Positions 50,101 through 61,500 of a stretch of DNA of 64,000 bases are shown piece after piece (position 1 is the stretch's first letter; every line of letters starts with the position of its first letter). A program made the translations under genes and the position numbers. The notes beneath the pieces are model-generated. The model was not told the origin of the DNA. It did no database searches and was given only the letters and a program-made list of their open reading frames with translations. Origin of the DNA: Capitella teleta (taxonomy: Eukaryota > Annelida > Polychaeta > Capitellidae); assembly GCA_000328365.1 (NCBI GenBank), contig KB309592.1:27764-91763 (forward strand), read 5' to 3'.

Positions 50101-53100
50101 TACTGCCCAAGTGGAGCTCAGTATCCTATCAGTTGCGACGGTGGAATGTATTGTCAGCAATATGGCCTTTCCCAGCCAAATGGACCGTGTGACCCAGGGT
50201 TCTATTGTGATGGCAATGCCAGCCAAGCAGACCCTCCAAATCGAGTGTGTCCTCCAGGGTATTATTGTCCTGAGAGGTCTGCTACACCGACAGCTTGTCC
50301 TCCAGGAACTATGTCCAATGTATACGGAGCAACTAATGACACTTCATGCATATTGTGTACTGCTGGTTATTACTGTGCCGCCACTGCTAACACAGCTACA
50401 ACTGGACCATGCAGTCCAGGATACTACTGTCCTGCTGGCCAAGAAACCCCTACGCCTGCAGAATTTAACTGCACACTTGGTCATTTCTGTGAAACTGGTA
50501 CTGCTGATCCCACACCATGTCCTTCTGGGTCATTCCAAGATGAAATATCTCAGAGTAGTTGTAAGCCTTGTCCTGCTGGCAGGTGAGCTGAGCTGCATTC
50601 CGTAACCTCTTATGTAACAAAACTTGTTCCACAGATACTGTGATTCAGTAGAAGCATCCAGTGGCCATGGAGTCATCAATCCAGTTGACTGTCCTCCTGG
50701 CTCATATTGCCTCGAGAACACGACGTCTCAAAATGAATTCCTGTGTCCTCTTGGCACATTCGGCAATGAGACAAACTTTGAGAAGTCCTCAGACTGCTAT
50801 CCTTGCACTGCAGGTTTCTTCTGTGATGCACTCGGTTTGTTATTTATAGTGTGCAGCATTTATACCTTTCAATTGCATTGAATCCTAGGACTGACTGGTC
50901 CAACTGAGCTGTGTGACGCTGGTTATGTCTGTGTCTCAAGCGCTAATAATTCTCGGCCTACTGATGGGATAACAGGCTATGAGTGTCTGCCTGGATATTA
51001 CTGCCCCAGAGGATCATATCAAGGCATAAAATGTCCAATGGGAACATTCAGCAATGCTTACGGTCTTCACAATACGACTGAATGCACTCCCTGCACATCT
51101 GGCTTCCACTGTCAAATTGATGGTACTTTATCACTCCAGTGGCTTGCTATAAAGTGTAATGTGTGTCCTCTTCTGATAGGTCTCACTTCTCCAACTGCAA
51201 ACTGCACTGAGGGATATTACTGCACTTTGGGGGCAATTAATCCCAATCCAAGAGGAGAAACATATGGTGATGTTTGTCCAGCAGGATCCTATTGTCCTGC
51301 AGGCACAGGCACACCCATACCATGTCCAGTTGGCACATACCTACCAGATCCTGGAATGACAGCTGAATCAGACTGTCTGCCTTGCTCTGGGGGCAAATAT
51401 TGCGACACATTTGGGCAGACCAACTACACAGGTTGGATGAGTGAGATTTAACATAGCAAGTTTATACATTAATTAACTATAGGGCAATGTGACCCTGGAT
51501 TCTATTGTGCCATTGGTGCCTCCTCAAGTACTCCCACAGATGGAACCAGCGGGGATATTTGCCCAGCTGGAGCCTTCTGCCCTGTTGGCACGACCACTCC
51601 ATTCCCTTGTGAAGATGGTGAGTTTTGGGTTAGCTCTATAACTAAGCTCATAATTATCGTCTACCTCTGCTTCCAGGGTATTACATGAACCACACAATGG
51701 CTAGTGAATGTGATGTGTGTCCACCACGGTACTACTGTGTGAATAAGGACAGGGTAGACCCTTGCCCAGAAGGCAAATACTGCCCCGGAAATACGGGCTA
51801 CAACATGAGTTTGTGTGAGAAGGGGACTTATGGTCCAGTTGAGATGTTGTCCGATGCATCCGAGTGTACGCAATGTGATGGTGGATTCTATTGTGGAGAC
51901 ATGGGTCTCGTTAATGTTTCTGGGCCATGTTATCCTGGATATTTCTGTACAATTGGTACTAACAGCCCTGCACCGAATGGGAACATGACTGGAATAGGAG
52001 GTTGTACTGTGTACTAGTGAGGAGTGAATCAGACATTTGAGGCATATCCTTTTTTTGTAGGAGGATGTCCTGAAGGTCACTACTGTCCATTAGGAAGTTC
52101 TGACCCCATTGGATGTCCAGCAGGAACGTATACTGATCTACCATTCCAGGCAGATTGTGAGATCTGTCCTGCTGGTTATTACTGTTTGGAGAACTCAACG
52201 ACTTACATTAATACGCCTTGTCCTAAAGGTTGGTTATACCAATACCTGATACTAATTTTACAAATGTATTTCAAGGTGCATTCTGTTTGATTGGAACCCA
52301 AACACCATTCCAGTATGCATGTCCTGCTGGCACATACAATAACAGAACTCTTGGTGACACTGCCTTTGATTGCATTCCATGTACACGTAAGTCAGATTTG
52401 TGTAAACGTTTTTCAGTATTAAAAGTGTATATGCAGCTGGACAATACTGTGATGGTGCTGGCTTGATTGAGCCAACCGGAGACTGTGCAGCCGGCTGGTA
52501 CTGCAGCAGAGGAGCATATTCAAATAAACCCTCTCCAATCTACAATAGTACTGAAGATTCAAGTGTTGTGGACTCAACTTGCCCCATATATGCACTGAAT
52601 GATACTGGCGGCATCTGCGTACCAGGTGAGTGTACAGTGTTATGCTAACCAGTATTCAATTTGAATTTATGAGTCAGGAACGTATTGCCCAATTGGATCC
52701 AGTCAGCCAATGCCATGCCCTTCAGGGCAGTACTGTGCTCTGCATGCTTTACCTTTGCCCACGGGACCATGTGATGCTGGGTATTTCTGCAATGGGAGTG
52801 ATACAGTATCCAACCCAGAAGAGTGCTCTACTGGTCACTATTGCCCAGAAGGCACGCCTACTGAGCAGCCATGCATCCCTGGTACATATAATGCTTATGT
52901 GGGAGGGGTCAACATTACTGACTGTGAAGCCTGTACTCCTGGCTCATACTGTGCAGACTACGGTCTTTCGGCACCCAATGGTCTTTGTGAAAGAGGCTAT
53001 TACTGCCCAACTGGGATTGATACAATAACACCAGCTCAACATGCCTGTAGTCCAGGGCACTTCTGCTTGGAGGGTTCATGGAATGAAACTGGATGTCCTT

Positions 53101-56100
53101 CTGGATATTATCAGCCTCACTGGAAAGAATGGGATTGTGATGTATGCCCAGCAGGATCATACTGCAAAGCATTTGGTAAGTCAAGCATAAAATGAATGTG
53201 CAAAATATAACAGATACCATTCTTTATCAAGGTGATTATGAAGATTTGAATGCGGAGAACATGACTACGAATGGCAATTGGTCAGGACGATACAGAAGCT
53301 ACCGGGGAGTATCTGTGCCATTGGAATGTCCACCAGGATCATACTGTCCTGCTGGAACCACAGACAGCATGGAGTTCCTTTGCCCACCTGGTTCATACAG
53401 CAACATGACCAGTTTGTGGATCGACACACAGTGCACTCCATGTGAACCTGGGCAGTTCTGCAACGGACACGGAAATACTGAGCCAAGCGGATTCTGTCAT
53501 GAGGGGCACTACTGCACACTCAGTGCTTATACTGCAACTCCAATTGATGGCAACACTGGGGATATCTGTCCTCCTGGGATGTACTGTGGGCAAGGCACCA
53601 TTGTGGGAACTGATTGTCCCAAAGGAACCTTCAGTAATCGAACCGGTTTAGCGAATGCTACACAATGTGAGGATTGTACCCCTGGTCATCATTGCTCACA
53701 AACTGGTCTCACTGATGTTTCTGGAACGTGCTGGGCTGGTTTGTTATGTGTAATTTGAGTTGCAGCCATACATAATATGAATTCAGGGTACTACTGCAGT
53801 GGTAGATCCTCAGAGGCAGCTCCAGTGGGCGAGACGTACGGAGACATTTGTGATGCAGGACATTACTGTCCTAACGGCACTGATGCCCCCAGACCATGTC
53901 CTCCTGGAACGTTCTTACCAGACACAGGACTCCATGCAATTGAAGACTGCATTCAGTGTTCAGGAGGTACGGCTATCAAGCATGGTAAAATCTTTTATTC
54001 GGTTGCACTCTAACAGGATTCTACTGCCAATTCTGGGGACGCACTAACGTCACTGAGGCCTGTTCCTCTGGATATTTCTGTACGTTGGGGGCCAATACAA
54101 GCACACCAACCGACGCATTCACTGGTTTGTGTACAACTAAATCACAATATGGGCACTGAATTATCTTTTTTAGGAGATGTATGCCCACCTGGTTACTTCT
54201 GCATCAAAGGCACCCACACACCTGAGCCATGTTCAAATGGCACTTATATGAACCACACAGGTGGCTCCCAGTGCTACACATGTCCTGCTGGATATTACTG
54301 TGTGAATAGAGACAGGGCAGACATTTGTCCGAATGGATTCTACTGCCCTGAAGGAACAGGGGCCGACTTGCAACCATGTCCCACTGGGACCTTTGGAAAC
54401 ACCACTGGACTAACAGCTGAAAATGAATGCACCAATTGCACTGGTGAGCATCGGAATGCCACTGTATATATCATTAAGGAATGTTCTCAACAGGTGGTCG
54501 TTACTGTGGAACAGCGGGATCTCCAGATCCAGATGGACAGTGTAATCCAGGGCATTATTGTGAATATGGCGTTGACACAGCAACTCCAACAGACTCTGGA
54601 GCTCATAAAGGGATAGGAGGAGAATGCCCCACTGGGCACTACTGTTCTCGAGGTAGTACATTGCCGACTGCATGCGAACCAGGCAGATATAACTTTGTCA
54701 AGGGTGGGTGTAAAATATCAGATGCTAGATATTTTCAGCAATTTTGTACTTTGTAACAGGGAAATCATCATGTGATTTATGTCCAGCTGGTTATTACTGT
54801 GTCCAGAACACTACTGATCCCACAGGAGCATCATGTCCAGTTGGTCATTACTGTCCACCAGGAACAGCTTATGCTACTGAATATCCTTGTCCACCTGGGA
54901 CTTACAACCAATACCAAAATGCCCAGAACTCATCTTCATGTGAACTGTGCCCACCTGGCCAATTCTGTGAAGGATATGGACGGGACCTTCCTAACGGCAA
55001 CTGCTCTGATGGCTGGTTCTGCACTGGTGGTGCAATGCATAGTCAACCTATTGTGCTCGGTATGATTGGCGCACCTGAACAATTTTATTTTATTCCATAT
55101 GCATGTTTTTGCAGGGAATTTCACTCACATTGATGTGTGCTCTTGCCCTGAGTATAACTACACAGGAGGCAAATGTCAGCCGGGAACGTATTGCCCAAGT
55201 GGATCGTCCGCTCCAATTGATTGCACGGCTGGTTCATATTGTGAAGACTATGAGTTATCTCTACCAAATGGTAAGTTTTCCTCAATGGAAACAGGGCATC
55301 CTTATGCCACACGCTTTTCACCAACAGGACTGTGTGATGCAGGATTCTACTGTCCAATTGGTCAGAATCGTCAAGATCCTTCCCAGTTTGAGTGCTTAGC
55401 TGGACATTATTGCCTTCAAGGGTCCCCCACACCAACGCCATGTCCAAATGGGACATACAGTAACACCACAGGCAACACCCAAATAGACAACTGCATTGAA
55501 TGCACACCAGGATCGTACTGTGCTGGGAATGCTCTCATCAAAGAATCTGGGTTATGTTCAGCTGGCTTCCACTGCCCTGGAGGCCAGAATACCCCTACTC
55601 CACTCGAATACCCATGTCCAAAAGGCTTCAAATGTCCCACTGGTACAGCTGTGCCAGTGATTTGTCCACGAGGTATGTTGTGTGATGTTAGAGACAATCA
55701 ATGACATAGCTCTCTCTGGTAATATTTCAGGCTTTTACCAGGATGAAGAGGGTCAGTCATATTGTGACCACTGTCCGGCTGGCAAGTACTGCGACCCCTT
55801 TGAACTTCTGAATGCCACAGGGGTCATTAACCCTGTGGATTGTCCCAAGGGATACTTTTGTCCAAATCAGACGGAGTTTTCAACGCAGAATCCTTGCGAG
55901 GCTGGAACATTTGGCAATGTTACCCAGCTCACAGCTCAGGGTATAACACAAGTCACTATTTTTATTTAAATGGAACTGATTTTCTGATCCAGCTGAGTGC
56001 TACGATTGTACTGCCGGTTACTACTGTGAGTTTGCTGGACACATTGTTCCAACGGGACCTTGTCAAGCTGGTTATTTCTGTGCCGGAAGGGCAGACAACC

Positions 56101-58515
56101 CCACACCAACAGATGGAGTTACAGGAAACATTTGTGCTCAAGGACAGTTTTGTGTGGAAGGCTCAAGTTTGGGTGAGTTATAGGTCATATTGCCATTGTA
56201 GATAACATTTAACAATATGAAACCTGCAGGTGAAGATTGTGCGATCGGTACCTATGGCAACCAATCTGGGCTGATGGCTCAGGCCGACTGTACGCCTTGT
56301 GATGCTGGTTATCACTGCCCAATGCCTGGACTGACCACACCATATCAGGAATGCCAAGCTGGACATTATTGCCAATTGGGGGCAGAATTCAGCAACCCTT
56401 ATAACGAGACATGGGGATACTTGTGTACTGAGGGTCACTATTGTCCACAAGGAACACCAACTCTAGTGGACTGCCCTACAGGAACTTACCAGCCTTTAGA
56501 AGGTCTTACATTTAAATATGTGTAATAATGAAATGTTCATGGATATGCAATCTGTAGGCATGTACGAGGAAGCTCAATGTATAGACTGCACTCCTGGCTA
56601 CTACTGCTTGTATCCTGGTCGACCAAACGTGACAGATTTATGCATGGAAGGATATTACTGCACATGTGGTGCCAAGGATCCCAACCAACAGGTACCCTAA
56701 AGCATCAACAAAAATATTGCATTGCAATATTCTATGTCTTGCAGATAACACAACTGGTGCAATATGTCCAATTGGTCACTACTGTCCTCCGGGCAGTCCT
56801 GATGCCCAACCGTGTCCGAATGCCACTTTCATGAATCACACTGGTGCTGCTGAGTGCTATGATTGTCCAGAAGGCTATTATTGCACCAACAGGGACAGAG
56901 CTGACTCGTGTCCACAAGGATTCTATTGCCCAAGCGGCACAGGCGCTGGGTTTATTCCTTGTCCTATTGGTGAGTGCAATACAGTGATACACATTTTATG
57001 TCAGATACTCAGATGCTATGATGAATTTTGCTTGAGTAATGCAATGTATCTAATAGGTACCTTCGGGGCCACTGAGCAATTATCACACGAATCTGAGTGC
57101 AGCCAATGCAGAGGAGGTTCTTACTGTGATATTCCTGGACTGCCAACACCAGCAGGATCTTGTTCACCTGGTTACTATTGCACTGAAGGTAATGTATCAT
57201 GTCTGATAGTTAAGGAACTATTTTCTCTTTTTTCTTTAGGTGTGAACATCACAAATCCAGAACTGGGGGTGCCATTTACCGGCATTGGTGGCAAATGTAC
57301 AGCAGGCTCTGAGTGCAGTGCAAATTCGACCTTCCCCCGACCTTGCCATCCTGGCTTTTATGCTGCAGTGGCTGGCATGGCAGCCTGCGAAGCATGTCCA
57401 CCCGGCTGGTTCTGCATGAATGAGACAGTCAATCCAGAGATTTGTCCTGTCGGCTACTACTGCCCAGAGGGTACTGGCTTTGGTGAACAATACCCATGTC
57501 CAGAAGGAACATTCAACAATGACACTGGGGCCAGCAATGTCTCTGGTTGTTTGGAGTGTCCTCCTGGTAAATACTGTGCAGGCATTGCCAATGTCCTCCC
57601 TGATGGGCCATGTCGAGAAGGACACTTCTGTTCTGGTGCCTCACCTGCTGAGGCTCCTGTTTTCCTGGGCTCACTGCTAAACACCAGCAACGATTGGAGG
57701 TGAGTTTGCACGCCTCAGAAGTGTGCGGGAGTAATAAATAAAGGTTTGTTTTTCATAGCGGGCTATCTTCGAATAACTCCTGTTTCCCTCTGTGGGACTG
57801 CGTGTGCCCAAATTTCGAAATGACAACAGGAGGTTTGTGTCCCCCTGGTTATTACTGCCCACAAGGCAGTGGTAGTCCACTTCCGTGCAATGGAGGATCA
57901 TACTGTGAACATCCTGGTCTGGCTCTACCCACTGGTAAGATAACCAGACCACAATTGCTCTCAACTCATGTTGGATCCATCAGGAAATTGCTCAGCTGGA
58001 TATTACTGTAATCACACAAGTGCAGTGCCTGACCAACACATTTGTCCAGCTGGTCACTACTGTTCAGTAGGCACTGATGTACCAGTTCCATGCCCTGCTG
58101 GATCTTTCTCTGGGACTCAGATGAATGTTGAATTAGCCGACTGTTTGAATTGCACAGGGGGAATGTACTGCGATGGTTTGTTTGCTTCGAAATCACTCAC
58201 AGCATGAGGCACTAAATACTTTTCAGGCCCTGCCAATATTGCACCAGACGGCTACTGTGATGCTGGCTATTACTGCCCTGAGGGCCAGAGCAGCCCTACC
58301 CCTGGCGATCTTCTCTGCTGGAAGGGACACTTCTGCCTCGTTGGAACGGTCCAGCCAGAACTCTGTCCAAACGGAACATATCAGTATGATTTGGGACGTG
58401 ACAGCTGTGATGACTGTCCACCTGGGTATTACTGTGATGCCGCAGCAGGTATATCAATTAATCGATCAATAAATGGATGAATAAACAATTGAATCAATCA
58501 TTAATTAGACCATCC

Positions 58516-58568
<53 letters not shown>

Positions 58569-61500
58569 CCTAATCAATCAATCCTTGTTTCCGCAGCAAA
58601 TTGGACCATCGGTAATCCACTGCACATGAATAATTAGAAAATGTCGTTGTTGGCAATTTGTATATTTTGCTTTCATAGCATAGTTTCATTCAATCCTTCG
58701 CTCTGCTCAGGGTGCATGGACCACACACATTGTGTTGCACTTGTTTTCTCCTTTAGAGATTCGTTCATTTCAGTAGATTTGCACAATGCAACTGATAAAT
58801 TGTTTTGTTTCGGTGCACTGTAGAATAGCATCCAATATACAAGCAGTAAGTTGTGTTCAAATTAGCCTTCCCGATCGCCATATACTTGTATTTGTAATCA
58901 TTATTGGTAACTGTTGCAGGCCTCATAATATGTTATAGCCACACTTTTATGTTGCTGTAATATTACGTTTGATTCTCCTGCACAGAGGGTCCAGTGGTGA
59001 TGCCTTCCCCTTGTCCTCCTGGATACTACTGTCCCATCAGAACTGGATTGGCCACTACGAATCCTTGCCCCATCGGAACCTATGGTCCTGACACACACTA
59101 CATGGCAATCGATAATTGCACTGAGTGCACTGCTGGCTGGTATTGCGATAGGCTTGGGTTGGACTCTCCTGTTGAGCCGTGCTATGCCGGTTATTACTGC
59201 ACGGGAGGAGCATCAAATCCAACTCCTGTGGACCATTTGGTTAGATTCAGTGTACTATGTTATGCAAAGCTAATTTTTATTGTGGTCAGGTTGACTTTTC
59301 AGACAACTTAATATTCACCGGCAATGATATCTGTCCCATGGGATACTACTGTGTAAATGGAACAGCCTACCCAGAGTCATGTCCACCAGGAACGTACTCT
59401 GTCAACACTGGGCTGGGTGATGTTAGCGAATGTCAGCCTTGCCTAGCTGGAAGATACTGCTCACAGTCTGCATTTACATTGCCTTTCACTGCTCCATTCT
59501 GTGACGAAGGGTGAGTAGCATCACATATCATATTGAGATTTTACTTGACATCTGTAATCACAGATACGTTTGTCTGGATGGTAGCACTGTACCAGCTCCT
59601 AATGATAACATACAAGGATACATTTGCCCAGATGGATACTACTGTCCAGAAGGAACGACTGTGCCACTAGGCTGTAAGATTGGCTCATACAATGGCCAGC
59701 TAGGACAGGCCAATTGCACTCTGTGCCCAGCTGGTTATATGTGTGATCTGATGAATATGACATCACCAAATCTATGCCGCGAAGGCTATTACTGCCTTGC
59801 GGGAACTGCACCACTGCCATGCCCTGAAGGTACCTTCAACAACAAAACAGGATTGAAGGATTCCACTGAGTGCACTTGGTGTTCTGTTGGGCAGTATTGC
59901 CAGGGCTTCGGGAATGAGTTGCCAACTGGTGTGATGGCAGATGTGTGTATGTTCCAAGTGTATGATCTCTTGTTTCACAGGTCCATGTGATGCTGGTCAA
60001 TATTGCCAAGGAGGTGCAAAGAGCCAAGTTCCACTCACATCGAATTTGTTGTTTCCCCAGAATGGACCTTGTATCAGTGGACACTACTGCCCTGAAGGAT
60101 GCACATACCCTGTCCCCTGCCCGGCTGGAATGATGAGGAACATTACAGGTATTTGATTTCTCAATATCACATTGAAATGCATGTGAATCTGGGCAGCTGG
60201 AAGATCATTGGATGACTGCTCACCTTGCAAAGCGGGACATTATTGTGAGATTCCAGGCTTGAGTGAGCCCACGGGTCTCTGTTCACGTGGCTACTACTGT
60301 CCTGGAGAGGCCAATGTGTCAGTACCAGATCCAGCTGCTTATGAATGCAACCCAGGACACTACTGTCCAACTGGATCCACTCAACAAATTGGATGCCCAG
60401 GAGGCCAAGCCCAACCTAATTCTGGGCAGTGGCAGTGTGAATCATGTCCGGCTGGCTTCTATTGTATCAGTTCAATCATGCCTGATCCAACGCCTTGCCC
60501 ACCTTATCACTACTGTCCAAATGGTGAGAAATTCTGATGTTATACCACTGCAGGGTGATACCCAATTTTTACAGCCACCCAGTACCCAATACCGTGTCCT
60601 GAAGGAACATATACATATGACAATCAGACAGAACTTAAGTATGTGGATGAGTGTATGCCTTGTCCAGCTGGAGTCTACTGCAGGTACGCTACTTCAAGAT
60701 GTTCTAACACACAATCAATCACTGTTTGCATTTGACAGAGGAGGATACATTGCTTCCAACTGTTCAGCTGGATATTTCTGCCTCTCTGGATCACATGATT
60801 TTACTCCAAATGACACAATGCCAGACCCCATCAGCATTAGTTGTGCTCCAGATGTAGTGTGTGCTGGACCATGTCCTGCAGGGCATTATTGTTTGGAGGG
60901 CACTGTAGAACCAACCCCATGTCCTGAGCATACTATACGTACAGCAGAAGGAGCAAGAAGTGCTGATGACTGTGTTCCCTGTCCTGCTGGCTTCTGGTGT
61001 TTAGCTGGTTTGTAATCTCCATGCCAAGACTTTTGATAATGACTTATCTTTGCAGGGGATTCAACACCAAATCCGTGTCCAATGGGCAATTACTGTCCAC
61101 TTGGTCTTGGCCCGTTTGAGTGCCCAGAGCTCTCCTTTAGGGATGAGTATGGAGCATCCAATAAAACCGATTGCTTCCCTTGCACCCCAGGTTATTGGTG
61201 TAATACCACAGGAATGGCTGATGAGACTGTTAGTCCATGCCCTGCTGGACACTACTGCCCACTGGCTAGTGAGCCTGTGGTTTGTCCAGCAGGCACCATG
61301 CGACCAATTGTAGCTGCTGCTAACTTGCTGGACTGCTTCGACTGCACAGTGGGCCATTTCTGCCCCAATGGCACCATTAACATCAATGGAATTCCATGTG
61401 ACGAAGGCTACGAGTGCCCAGCCGGAACATCCATTCCGGAGGTATGCCGAGCTAGACGTTACTGTCCACCACTGACTGGTGAAGGCCTGACATGTCCTGG

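Larger units (their letters stand above)
41594..61007 (+). repeat. Giant gene zone 4: tandem higher-order repeat, exons 30-75
   Basis: A marker of the form CxC....TGGxCxxGxYCPxG recurs at about 41660, 43985, 47760, 50050, 52580, 55140 and 57800. Coding distance between markers is 2,096, 2,096, 2,128, 2,101, 2,145 and 2,132 nt, so about 700 residues per unit; a diverged seventh unit ends near 60740. Other markers keep register, e.g. NRDRAD-type at about 49200, 51715, 54290 and 56870. Exon starts: 41594, 41828, 42006, 42219, 42427, 44135, 44424, 46127, 46591, 49497, 49664, 49940, 50635, 50889, 51180, 51483, 51677, 52061, 52276, 52437, 52678, 53232, 53787, 54017, 54174, 54494, 54760, 55115, 55328, 55731, 55993, 56230, 56558, 56745, 57057, 57240, 57759, 57984, 58227, 58986, 59290, 59564, 59981, 60197, 60575, 60739. 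Matching ends: 41773, 41944, 42158, 42371, 44076, 44368, 44611, 46538, 49434, 49614, 49887, 50582, 50834, 51122, 51431, 51617, 52000, 52228, 52386, 52625, 53175, 53738, 53966, 54124, 54443, 54703, 55059, 55270, 55672, 55940, 56172, 56502, 56691, 56969, 57188, 57699, 57934, 58175, 58448, 59239, 59510, 59928, 60148, 60523, 60683, 61007. Confidence 0.85.
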
